Assembly: GCA_902702965.1 (NCBI GenBank)
Contig: CACRXP010000437.1
Span: forward strand, 246,536 to 310,535
Reading direction: 5' to 3'
Length of the DNA stretch: 64,000 nucleotides
From: Spirometra erinaceieuropaei
Lineage: Eukaryota; Platyhelminthes; Cestoda; Diphyllobothriidea; Diphyllobothriidae
The position numbers and the translations under genes are program-made. This document shows, in pieces, positions 37,030 through 48,349 of the stretch (position 1 is its first letter; each line of letters begins with the position of its first letter). The notes under the pieces were generated by a model, which was not told the origin of the DNA, did not search any database, and was given only the letters and a program-made list of their open reading frames with translations.

Positions 37030-37113
37030 GCCTCATAGCTCAGATAATCAGAAAAAGGGCTGTACTCAAGCCTTGTCCTTGCATTTGTTGGATCGAATTC
37101 CACTGAGGCTTCC
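37030..37113 (+). repeat. tRNA-like sequence, partner of the one at 36760
   Basis: The plus strand reads GGCCTCATAGCTCAGATAAT (box A), GGGCTGTACTCAAGCC (a good anticodon-type hairpin) and TTGGATCGAATTCCACTGAGGC (box B). GCCTCA at the start pairs perfectly with TGAGGC at the end, like an acceptor stem. The D-arm does not close. It is related to the minus-strand sequence 190 bp upstream, forming an inverted pair. A degenerate tRNA gene is the alternative. Confidence 0.45.
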
Positions 37114-38094
37114 TAAGTTGAGTAATTGGATGATAGGAAATTTTTATATCGGCTGAAGCACCTATTATTTCAAATACATCTGAGTTATGTGGCTTTTGAT
37201 TCACAAGAAAGCTGCAGCTTTAATTTCTCGAATCGAAACAGTTGGAAGGTCGGTGAGCGTTTCACTTAAAACAAACAAACTGAAGGTTTGGCTAAAAGTT
37301 TATACTTACGCTTCGACGATATTTAAGCAAGCTGGCTTTGCCATAATTAGTTGTTTATATGTATGCGTGCGTTGCGGTAACGTCATTCTTCTTCAAGCGA
37401 AAATTTTGGGCCGCAGACTCACGTCCATATTTTGCGTCGTAAGAATATCAGAAAATGATTCAGTTATTTTCTTTAAGTTTGTGAAAAAGTAGACGTCATG
37501 CGACCAGAATGCCAAAAATACATATATATGTCAATTAATCCGTGTCCTCCTTGTGTTCTTTACCCATAGTAAGACAACAATACCATATTAATTTTCCTTA
37601 ACTACCCTAATTTCGTGCATGTTTCAATATTTTGCCAGACATTTTGCCCCATCCGAGCTTACCTATTATCCCAGTAAGAAACAACATTACGGGAAGTGTT
37701 TTCTTCTTGTCAGACTGCGGCAACTGGTAGACTAAAAAGGCTGAAAGATATCTTTATTATGGAGGACGTAACGACTTTAAATTCACATCCGGTAGCTTCT
37801 ATCCAAAAAACGGCCAGCAAAAAAATTTGAATGCACAGGCTCACCGTGTACAAAGAGAAAAAAGGTTGGGAAGAAGCTTCCTATAAGTAGTAACTATGAC
37901 CCGTGAAAGTCTAAATAAACATGCGTTCGCGCACTGGTTCCAAGTACAGCGGGATTTGGGTACAAATGAAAGAACCCAGCGAAGCCCTGTGTTTTTCGCG
38001 CTTTTTTTCCGGTAAAGGGCAAATTAATAACGTCATCTCTCAGGATATTTATCACGCCTCTATAGATATGTGATTGTATCTCAAAAAGTCAAAC
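37114..38094. other. AT-rich DNA upstream of the 38-kb ORF
   Basis: An ATG frame of 101 codons (37187-37492, plus) has no recognisable family. Could contain upstream exons of the next feature, but no splice pair could be matched. Confidence 0.3.
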
Positions 38095-38643
38095 ATGTGT
38101 GTATTTCCCTTCTATGCTTGGCTAACAATCCTATTCAGGCTAAGGTTCAGCACCGCTGATTCAGACACCACGGTCTGTTCGTCAACACCATTCTTGGAGA
38201 AACTTAAAGAGGCAAGTCTTCCGCCAAATGAAGTCATCGGATATTCTGATCTCATGTCCCTCATTACTTCTATTCCTCAGGGTCTGGCGGCTGAAACCAT
38301 CGAATTACCCCCCCCCCCATATTCGGCGCTGAGACTTTGTCTGGGCAGACTAGTTAGCTGCGTGGGGAGCGCGCAGACGAACACTGTTTACATTGTCAGT
38401 GTAGGTGAGCCAGATGGTCGAGTAATTACCACGTCAAAATCCAACAGGGATGATGAGATTACAACAATGAATGAATCAGATGCCGACAATAAGGCGAGGA
38501 AAATCGTCCTTAATGAAGGGGAGAGCCGTTATTTCCCAATGGTCCGCGGTAGCGTGGCAACTGCGTCCTATAAATACTCCGTACCCTTTTACATTAGTTA
38601 TCCGTATCTGATGGTGGGTTCAAGCATAAATCCAAAACGTTAG
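38095..38643 (+). CDS. Unrecognised 182-residue protein or terminal exon
   Basis: This is the longest free-standing frame outside repeats. From the first ATG (38095) the protein opens with a short hydrophobic stretch (FPFYAWLTILF) that could be a signal peptide. The rest is a soluble body with no recognised domain, a PPPPY motif (a possible WW-domain ligand) near residue 75, few cysteines and a KR-rich end. An AATAAA polyadenylation signal begins three bases after the stop codon (TAG), and a second A-rich AATAAA lies near 38684. Alternatively CTAACAATCCTATTCAG (38123-38139) is an intron end, making this a last exon starting at 38140. The proline run sits on a homopolymer of 11 C (38308-38318), a likely site for length errors. 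Confidence 0.35.
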   Translation: MCVFPFYAWLTILFRLRFSTADSDTTVCSSTPFLEKLKEASLPPNEVIGYSDLMSLITSIPQGLAAETIELPPPPYSALRLCLGRLVSCVGSAQTNTVYIVSVGEPDGRVITTSKSNRDDEITTMNESDADNKARKIVLNEGESRYFPMVRGSVATASYKYSVPFYISYPYLMVGSSINPKR

Positions 38644-38700
38644 GTTAATAAAGTGTCTACTTCTTTTGGCTGTAAAGTCTTCTAATAAAAAAAAACCTAA
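38644..38700 (+). promoter_or_regulatory. Polyadenylation signals after the 38-kb ORF
   Basis: AATAAA at 38647-38652, directly after the stop codon, and AATAAAAAAAAA near 38684. Hexamers alone are common in AT-rich DNA, so support comes only from their position. Confidence 0.3.
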
Positions 38701-41229
38701 AATGCGCTTTTCTGCCTCCTTTAGCCTCCACTGGGATATTTTGCTACGATCTGTCTTGCAGAAATAATCAGGAGTTTTCTCGTGCCCTTAAAATAGATGG
38801 AATTCTTGGACTAATCAACAGCAGGGACTAATCAAAGAGGCAGCTTTTCTTTCAGGGGGACATTCGCGAAAAACGTGGCTTCCTTAACTAACTCATTTTA
38901 ATGGCCCGCGGCAGTCATACGGTAAAGTGTAGACAGCCAATCTTATCGCACCTGCATTGTGCTAATTTCCCGGTTTCCGAAAGACATGTTCATTTTTTTC
39001 CGAAATTACTAATGATGTGGATGTTCCAGTGAGTCATTTTACACGCCAGACAGGAGTTGTAACGTAAAAACCTCCTATTAGTCACCATTAATGTATCGTT
39101 TTTACATAAAAACAATGTCTCGTCAGTAAAACTACTGTGTATCTTGGTTTTGAGGGATTTTATTCTACCGGGTTGACTGTGTTTAAGAATTGGATAGGTG
39201 TATGAACGTCCTTTCACGTTCATAAGTCAGAGAATAAGTTGAAGCGCGTATTCTGCTTAACATAATTCAACCGGCAGTTAACCATTTGAGACACTCATTA
39301 TTCCCTATTATTTATAAATTTGGCTAAAATTATGCACAAACCAACATTCAGTCAAAGAAACTGTAATATGCATTCGGCAAATATCTCTAGTTGTTTCATA
39401 CTTACCAACTGGCTCGAATGCACTGAAAAACGCGCTCAAAGAATAAAATTATGAATGAAAATCTACGATATGAAGAAGGGTTTAAAAGTTACGTGCTGTA
39501 ATATAAACTCATCGTAACAACTACTTGAAAAGTGCTTCTGCCTTGAATCACAAACCAAAAAATACACTCGAGTATCTTTAGTTTCACAACCAAAATCAGG
39601 CTACGGTTAACTGCCAACGAAATGTTCCCTGTTTCATCTTTTGACCGTTTCCTAACCTTTAAAGTTACTTAAAATACGTAAAAACAGCCGAAGATGTCAA
39701 AACGCATGGTCATTTTAGTAGAATGTTATGCAGAACTTATCCTGTTTACTAACCCAAACAATTTAATTAAACAAAATCGTTAGAACGCATCCGTAGTCAA
39801 TTAGCGTGCATGTTGTACGCACAAACTCCCGTTAGGCTCCTCTAAACTTGATGCACTTTCGCGGCGGTAATGTCATATTAAAGACAGATGAAATGCGTAG
39901 CGTCGATTTTTCGCTCCCACATGCGCAGAGGCTTGTGCGAAACTCTATATTTAAATAAAATTTAGGTGTAGACGAACCTAAAACGCACCTTAGTACGTAC
40001 GTGACCCGACTGTACGTTTTTCTTATGTTTTATCTTTTACGAATTCCCCGTGACTTATGCCCTCTACTCTCGAAGGCATTATAACAACCGACGGTTTGTT
40101 TCGATCTGTTTTGCTGATAAAATCTTCTACATGAGTGGCATTTTATAAATAGATGAATGCAGTTTCTCAAGGAAAAGGGACTGATATATCTTTCTACCAC
40201 GCAATGTTCTCCTAGAGCCCTCGCTAAAGACGTCGGCGGCTGGCAGATGGGATCTCACTGCCAATTGATGCACAGAAAAATTGTTGTCTCGGTCATAAGA
40301 CAGTTAGTATTTTAAAAAAGTGTCCTGGGACACAGAGTTAGCCAACTTTCATAACAAACAACAGTTGCTTCTCCTCCAAACGGTTGGATTATTCGGTCAC
40401 CATTTTTTGACTCAGGGATTAGATTCAAAAGGCGACTATCATTATTCAATACCTTTTTATTTCTCGGGTTTAACACTTGCCGCATACTAATTACTCCTTC
40501 CTCCTATACGGCCTGATTTTTCATTATCATCGTTATGGCCGCTCTTTGTTCTTGTATAGTCGTCGAACTGTTTTCTAAAGGCCCATGAAACTGCTGTCAC
40601 ATAATTGTTCGTCGGTTATGGCATGACGGTTGTTTACTAGCGAAATAGGAAGGGACATTCTAGGGTTTTCTTACGTTTCTGCTAAAATCGCATTTTGAAG
40701 GGTTCGTCCGGTTACATTTTGAGGATAGTTATACAATTACGCAACGCGGGCGGTAGCTAGACATCAACTAGCTTGAAATTTCAAAAGCCGCAACTACGAT
40801 TCTATTAAAACTCGGCAACCACTTCTTTTTAATAGCTGCCGCCCACTAAGACCTTCTACCAAATCTGAAAACCTTACCGTAAGTTTTTGATAAAACAAAG
40901 AGGTTTAAACCGTCGTCTTTGTGCTGTAGATTAAGCAAAACAATCATCGCTGATAAAAAATTGAAACAGAAAGTCTGGACTAGTCTCTGAAATTTTAATT
41001 TTGGGCTAATCGGACACTTTCCTCCAATCTGCATTGAATTGGTTTACTAGCATCTTGAAGACAGTTAACCATTTAAGAGCAGCACCGAAATGTCCGTTAT
41101 TGAATTTGATGGATAGCTCCGTCGGACTGAGAGAGAGAGGGGGAATTCGCTTCGTTTTGAAATTATGAATTCTAAATTTTTGACAAATGGGTTTCATTTA
41201 CTGTGGACAGCAAATGAGTCAAAAAATCA
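38701..41229. other. Anonymous AT-rich DNA
   Basis: 2.5 kb with only short frames and no repeat that I could match inside the window. Confidence 0.45.
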
Positions 41230-41708
41230 CTTAAAAGTCAAAAAAAGTTTTGCCCAAAAATGAACTATTATTATGGGGACAGTTCGAGTCTTTGCATCTG
41301 CATTTCTCTCCCGTCACACTTAAGATATTGCGTCAGGAATGGCAGTACAGAATGTTGGTATGCCGATGTACGACAAGAGATAAGTCGAAAGCCAGGACGC
41401 ATGGGGCAGGGAGGCCTCGCAGAGATTAGTTCAGAGTGCAGGAGGTGGGCAACGTCATTCAAAATTAAGCCATCAAATTGCCTGACCGTTTTGAGATGTC
41501 ATTGTAGGATAATACCGACTAAAGAGAGAAAGGAAACACGGGCAGCAGAAGGGAATATTCAAGGGGCTCGTTTTATAATTAGGGGATATTTTTTGAACAG
41601 AGCAGGAAAAATTACAGGAGAGCAGTATAGAGTAAGAGGAAGAATGCAGGCATCTATGAATCGCCAGATAAAGGCTCGATGTGTGTAATAGGAACGTAAA
41701 CGACGGTT

Positions 41709-42480
41709 TTAATAAAGAAGTTTACGAACTTTAGTGATAAGAAACTCACTATGGAGGGAAAATGAAAGATTTGATGACGAAGTACCGCTAAGGCATCTGA
41801 AAGACGATACCTCGTTGGGAAGGATGTCTAAGGATTCAGGACTAGGAGAGGGCCGCAGTCGGAAAATATACTGAACTGATTTTTGATTGTTCATTAGGAG
41901 ACTATTTCCCTCCGACCATACTGAGACATGGTCGGGACCATCCTCCAGAGATTTGATATATGTCCGATTTTTGAAAGGATGTCCAACAAATACATCATCA
42001 GCATACTTAACAAATAGACAGTCATTTGGGGATCTCAAATCATCATTGCGGAGGGAGTGGAGGTGAGAGGGAAAATTTGAGTCTTGAAGACTTTCACAGT
42101 CATTGGGAAGGACCGCAGATTTCCGCTTGCCTGATTGGACAAATTGATTGTGGGAAGTAAAATAGTCGCCAAGCCGAGCGACAACTCAGCCTAGAGAGCC
42201 GCACGCGGATGCTTTGGAAAGGAGAAGAGGACAAAGGGGCAGTACTGAAGGCGGAGGAGTAGTCAAGAAAAGCACATGCATACTCACGGCATCCCTTATC
42301 TAGTTCTTTTATGACGGAGTAGACCGAAAGAACAACAGTAACTAGGGTGCTACTTTCGGCTTTATATTCGAATTGTAAAGGACCGAGAAATACTGGAAGA
42401 GAAGGACTTTATAATACCTGAGGCAACTCTCTCTACAAGCTTTAATAGTTCGAAAGGCCAGGCAATTGGTCGAAAAGATT
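41709..42480 (-). pseudogene. Reverse transcriptase domain of the LINE (motif A and YADD)
   Basis: Block A reads CAFLDYSSAFST with the first catalytic aspartate, at 42276-42241. Upstream, KLVERVASGIIKSF (near 42440) and VVLSVYSVIKELDKG (near 42320) fit the preceding RT blocks in alternating frames. The catalytic box reads FVKYADDVFVG, with YADD at 42005-41994. It is followed by SVWSEGNSLLMNNQKS and FRCLSG, the usual thumb-side blocks. Block A and YADD lie in different frames, so at least one frameshift separates them. The enzyme would copy the element RNA at the nicked target. Confidence 0.8.
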
Positions 42481-43428
42481 AAGGACCAAAAGTTGCGAAT
42501 TTTTAAGGATAAGAGTGATTCTCACTGTACGCTAGGCGTCAGGTATCTTGGACTTGATGAAGTACATGTTAACAAGGTGCATTATGCTCGGGGCTATTTG
42601 AGAACAACAAGATTTAAGAAGAAATGTGAAACACCATCCGTTCTGACATTTGCTGATCCCCGGACCTTTTAAGGTGTTTCTCTATTTTTGCCACAGACAC
42701 GCGGGGAAAGACACATGGTAGTAGGGAAATGTCGTCTGAAGGAAGATGGGATCCGTTTTGACTAAAAATAAAATATTTTTTTCAAAAAGTCTAAATCAGC
42801 ATCCACGTATGCTACGATGGCCAGTGAGTCGCTTAAGATTCTTCCAAATTTAAATAGAGGAAAAGAGAAAGGGGGCGAGGAAGAACAGGTAAAAGATGAC
42901 TGACAACTAGGCCATTTAGTCTGGCAAGCTCTGTTTTTATTAAGATGGTAACGTCTTTAAGGTTGTCACGTAAGCCTGGCTTGTAGAGGGGATTCCTTTT
43001 TGAGTCTTAAGAATTTTAGATAGGGAGAATAACTTATATCCGGTCTTACCATAACAGTAGCAAGAGTACAGCAAATATCAAAAATTTCATTTAAAAACTT
43101 TGTAAGGTAGCTAGGACATGATTCGGCATTCGGTTGTTTAAAGATATGATACACAAGTCTGAAGCCGGCGGCTGTTGTGCGGACGTGTTGCCAACCGTAA
43201 CTTTTTATTCAGGCTTGATAAAGAGTGCACGTTTGGAGATGGAGTAAATTTCCGGAAGACCCAATTACGTACAATGATATGAACCTGACGACGGAGCCCT
43301 ACTTTTAACAAAAAAGTTTGAGATGGTTGGTCAAATTGTGATAAAGAAAGACATCAGCGCGAGTGTTGAAAGTGGCAAGATCATCAAAGCCTAAAAGCTT
43401 GAGGAGACGTAGATTCACACGATTAAAA

Positions 43429-44195
43429 TCACTGCAGGAAACTATGGCAACTGTTTATGAAAAAAGTGGAAAACCAGACTAGAGCACCTCCACAGGTAGA
43501 GGGAAGGGTATAAATGCTAACTAATATAATGTCTTTAAAAGTGCTCAACGAACGGGGCTTGCACATAATAGCGGTAAGGTCTAGCCTATAATCAGAGGAA
43601 GAAAATAAGTGCTTACAATTTCTGCACAAATTGCGGTTTACAAAAATAGCAACGTCTCCAGCTCTGGCACAAGATGAAAACTGTCTATCCGTCCTAAGCA
43701 AAAGAAAGACGGAGGAGCAATTAATTGCGTATCAACATCATCATTTAACCACGTCTTCTGAAGACAAATCCCTTCAGTCCTGCTGTGTTTTTCAACATAA
43801 GTAGCTGCATATTGTGGGCTTTGTTGAAGATCGAACGAACATTGGCCGACATGAAGGCTGGAATCGATAATTTTTTGGCTTACATTTGAGTGCAAGTTGC
43901 AAACCGCACTGGCGTTTTTTCCGCTGCATAGGCTTTTTTGATGCAAATGTGATGAAGTTAGCGTAGAACGATCACATATACGATATACTGACCGAAAAAT
44001 GCAGCTGTTTGTATCATGAACGGTCGCCAGTGAAATTGTCGATTTACTTCCCTTCAAAAAAGTGTCAGTGTTCTGTAGGGATAACCTCATGATATTTTTC
44101 CAGACAAACAAGGGATTTAAAAAAGTTAAATATATCGAAGGGAAATAGGCAGGGTAATGTGCAGTTTCAAAAATCCACACGTGAATGGGGAGCAA
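43429..44195 (-). pseudogene. APE-type endonuclease domain of the LINE, frameshifted
   Basis: Two overlapping minus-strand frames carry the domain. The upstream one (44195-43638) includes, in a shifted frame, the NVRSIFNKAHN stretch that commonly opens the endonuclease of CR1-like LINEs. The downstream one (43701-43429) contains RTDRQFSSCARAGDVAIFVN, matching the conserved R..GGVAIYV block, followed by YRLDLTAIMC and ILVSIYTLPST. This domain normally nicks target DNA to prime reverse transcription. The frame change near 43640-43700 and the G-to-D change in the AGGVAI block mark it as dead. Confidence 0.7.
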
Positions 44196-44380
44196 CGAAA
44201 ATGGTGACTCAAATTCAAAAGACGCTCGTGCGTCTTCTTTTTCTTGAAATAGCCGGTGACTTGTCTACCCATAGAAACTAAAAAGTGAATGAAAGCAAAT
44301 TTTTGGCTATTCAAAATTGAGCAGCCACGGACAGTTCCCAAACCATAAGAAAGAGAAGCACCGTCGTATGCACGCATCTT

Positions 44381-47300
44381 AGGCGCTGCCGAGTCGTGCT
44401 TTCAAGACTCTTTAGTGACTGAAATACTGTTCTGAGCAATACTTTGTGCTCATCAAAGAGTAACTCACCTGATTTACTTCCTTTTAACACTCACGATTTT
44501 GCTCAAAGAGGTATATATGTAACGGCGACAAATATGCCTTATCTACTGAATTTTCAATCGGGAAATTGCGTTATTATCAAAAATAAATCCTACAACCTCA
44601 GGCACTGGATAGCTTTTATATCGTACAAAAGGTTTGACTGAATCGAGAAATGCGTGCGTAACATATAATTAATCCTATGGAAGGCATTCAACAGCAATAA
44701 TATTTAACAGCTACCGAAAATGAACCACGGGTTTGAATCCCGGTATCTCTCTAGCGAAAACCATAAAACAAATAGCTAGGCTGTAGTGTTCCCAAAAGTC
44801 CTAGATTCGTTTCCATGTGCTAAGTGCGAAACAGTTTATACTTATATCTTCCATCAAAGCACGATTTGGTCTTTCTTGAATATTTATTTTCGGTAAAGTT
44901 TATTGCAAATCTAGACTATTGGGCTAAGATTTAAGATCTTTCGGTGAATGTTGACCCAGACAAGGTTTAATCAAGCAATTTCTCTGCATTTTAGAATACC
45001 AGAGATGGACATATAAGCCTGTTAATTAGTTGTGCATCTTTTGGGATCACTGTTTTGGCCTCTGTGTATATATAGCCACGCGGGGAAAGACACATCTTTA
45101 CCCATATCAATACCAATATAACATATTGGGAAAAGCAGAAGCTGTAAAAATATTCACCAGCCGAGCCATTTTCTTTTCGCTAGAAATTCTCGGGAAGGAC
45201 CTCTTGAAAAATTACTGCGGACCTCGCGGCAAACGACGTATTTGAAATTAACTTATAAAATACTCCTTGTTTTATTCCTTAGTTCCAATCGGCTATGAAA
45301 GCCTTGCGTGACTGCCGTCACGAAGTAACAGCCAACATCTGAGGAGGTTTTCTGCGTTTTCAGCTTTTATGTTTTGGCCATAAAACGTTAATTTTGTGTA
45401 CCATTCTGGTCATCAGACTATAAATTTAGCCAATAAGGTCTATATGTACACCACAGTGTAGAGGTGGGAGACGCCAGTAATACGTGCAGACTAGCCTTGG
45501 ATATTAAAAAATGTACCTATTTTGGCACTATCTCACTTAACACAAGCTAAGCTAACACAAGTTATGCAAAGGCATAAGCAAATGAGAGTGTGATATATCG
45601 TTAAAATGTTCTATAGTATTGTATTCATGTGATAACATGACGCGTCCGGAATTAACCTTTGGGTGACTTTGCTGAAAATACCGTGCCGACGATAGAAATC
45701 CGCCTGCTAGATCTGGGAGTCCCCCGGGTTCGTGAATGAAGAAGGCGTGCGGGGATTAAAGTGTTGACGAAGGCTGTAGACGACAAGATCCTGAGGTGTG
45801 TTGCCTGTGAAAAATCGAGAACACGAGGAACGAAACTTTATTTTTGCTAACACTCTTGTTCCCAGCGCCAAAGTACTCCACGTGTACGCTTGCTCCGTTT
45901 AAGACATTCCAGTAACAAAGCGCACTGAAATGCCAATGTTTTTTTGGCAGTTTGCATCACCTTAAGTCTGTCAAATGCCATTGTGGTAGGACAAAATGAA
46001 AAGGACTAGGTTTTACGTAACAAGTGAACAAAGTACAGCAAAAGACATGGTTTACATTTACTTAGGACAATTTCGCTCATTATTAGCATTTATCGTCTGA
46101 TGAATGTGCGTGAAGCGCGATTAACTACAGCAAATTCAAAAGCTTCCGGCAATCGGTTTCTCTTTTGATAAAACCATGGCTTTCCCTTTACTTATTTTAA
46201 TACAAAGTAATAGCCTATCTGCGTCATCAATCACCACATTCCAGTGCGTTTAGTCAGTAATAGTCTCTTCTGTGCGAAGAACGTCCATTGGTGTGCCATT
46301 TGTCGGGGGTTTGAATATTTTGGAGATCAGTAGTATTTCGGTCTCTGGTTTGGTAATGTAAAAGCGAACCGTTATTGAAAGCCACACTTGCGAATTTTCC
46401 TGAAAGAGGCTGCAGGAAACTCAAATTATAATCAATTTACTGACTCGACATTGGAGCGATTCTAGATTTACGTCGGGGTTCTGGTAATGTGCGCCTCCTT
46501 GCAACCATCTGGACAGTGAAAAAGATAGTCGATGGTCACACGTCCCATGGCTTCCCAATGAATAAGTTTATTAAACTTTACCGTCTTTTCCTGAATTGTT
46601 TGCATTGTGATATTGTAGGTCGTAAAATAAGCCTAGCTTTTCTATTTGCATATCTAATGAGACAAACTGACTGGAAAATATATAATATATAATAGTATAT
46701 TATATAATAATATTTGATGTGACATGCCGACAGCTGTATAGTCATTTATGCGTCAGTTGATGATTTATTTTCGTGAAGGGGTCGGTTCAGTTTTATTAGG
46801 GAAAATGCAGACGTACGCCTTTAAACTTCCTATTAAGTACAAATTATCTGAGAAAAAGCTCCGAATAATGGAAAGTTGAGACGCAGATCGTGTATAAAAT
46901 TGCATGAAAAAGCGTGTTGTATCCGGTTTTGATCTCAAATTAAGTCATTTACCACTTTATTTGAAATCAGCGCTTGCGATCAAGTAAATGAAAATCAGAA
47001 ATAGGAGTGTAAGTACAAATACCGGTTAACACTTATTAGATGGTATAAAAGTGAGAGCATAACAGGAAGTCCAGGCTAGGATATGGTTTGTAGAAAGGCT
47101 ACTTTCTTCAGGGAGCAATTTTGCTAATGGAAAATAACTGGCAATATTTATTTGAGCTTACTGGAGGAAGAAATAAAAGGATCTGGCGGTGGCTGTTGCG
47201 TGAGTGTGTTAGCGATGCTTTGAAGAACTGTTTGGAGAAAAATAGGACGATGCAATAACTTTTTGACAATACCTGCAAGGAGGCATCAAGTTTATTTACC

Positions 47301-48349
47301 ATTATCATTAAGTGGTAAAAAGTCCTTTTACGTTAGTGACAATATGGAGGATTGAAACTTATGATATTAAAAATTCCTCAAATGTTCAGCTCTTTGTTTG
47401 ATCCAAATGCTCCCCGGCGTACCTCCGGTCATAAACCATATTTTTGTCTAGAGTCGGTTTGTTCCTCTTCCCTTAAAACGGAAATTCATTCATTTCTTGA
47501 CTTGAGATTATCTATAAAGCTGCCATGAAAATGAGTGTAGATGAGTTCCTTGCGCATTCCGGATCGTTTCGGTCGCAATAAACCCACGTACTCCCTATGC
47601 CGCAACCGATTGCCGAAAATTATCATTACCATTACTGATAACATATGTTTAGCTAGTCAGTATGACGTGCTACAGGATCTCGGAAGATTTATATCCGAAT
47701 TCTGCTTAAACAGTGGCAAAATATGAAAGTCCAATAGAATGAGATATACAATATGCTTCATCAAATGAAAGTCACTAATAATGAAATAACTGCTACTTGA
47801 TTATTGTCACTATATATCACCAACACACCAATCTAGATACGGGGTAACCCGCTTTCACAGCCGGTCTAAACAAACGGGCAAAGACAGTGAGTGGCCGATT
47901 CCAGAACCACAATTTTGCCGTACTCGGTTTTGCTGAGAGAAAAGATTCAGTAAGAGAATTCATCGCATTTGCAGTTAGCTTATTTTCATCCTGCAGCGTC
48001 AATTTCCTAACCAATTTGACGGTCGATTCCATTGTCATCATGCCACTCTTAATGGGGTAAAAAGAGAAAAATATTTCATTTTACAAGTGTCCTTGCAAAC
48101 AATTTAACAAAAAATGTTTCCTATTCCCGTATTTAGAAAAGAAATTGACTGGTGATGGGAGAATTAACAGGATTGCGCAATGACCATGCAATTATTATGG
48201 GAACGAGTCAAGTCTCAATTTTTGGATTTCAATCGCATTTCACATTAGCCATCGTAACAGATATATCAACACTGAGCTCTGGCATGCCTATATACGACAA
48301 CAGACATGGCGTATAATAACCTAGAATATTTTTCAAGATTTTACCTGCA
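44381..48349. other. Anonymous AT-rich DNA with a LINE-end fragment
   Basis: No gene recognised in 4 kb. A T-arm-like sequence (CGGGTTTGAATCCCG) occurs at 44726-44742 without the rest of a tRNA. At 48110-48320 there is a partial copy of the LINE 3' region, in tandem orientation with the copy inside the left arm at 48810-49040. The minus frame 47817-48041 is unrecognised. Confidence 0.4.
46676..46714. repeat. AT-only imperfect hairpin
   Basis: About 38 bp made almost only of A and T, with inverted arms ATATAATA and TATTATAT around a 3-base centre. Such sequences extrude as cruciforms easily; no function is implied. Confidence 0.6.

Larger units (their letters stand above)
41230..44380 (-). 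mobile_element. CR1/jockey-like LINE, minus strand, multiply frameshifted
   Basis: Read on the minus strand the order is N-terminal region (44380-44200), APE-type endonuclease (about 44195-43429), reverse transcriptase (about 43100-41710) and a C-terminal/3' region (41755-41230). The coding parts fall in different frames and are broken by stops, so the copy is inactive. The 3' part (41260-41755) is repeated within 48880-49345 and, mirrored, within about 52840-53340, both in the arms of the giant inverted repeat, and partially at 48110-48320. Clade assignment (CR1/jockey) is from the motif style; a tree would be needed to confirm it. Confidence 0.75.

Noticed and set aside
37187..37492. 101-codon ATG frame upstream of the 38-kb ORF
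   Set aside because: No family resemblance and no splice signals that would join it to the next frame; kept only as context.
41260..41688. 142-codon plus-strand frame
   Set aside because: Antisense shadow of the LINE C-terminal/3' region.
44700..44760. Possible tRNA gene because of a perfect T-arm-like sequence
   Set aside because: No matching D-arm, anticodon arm or acceptor stem within tRNA distance.
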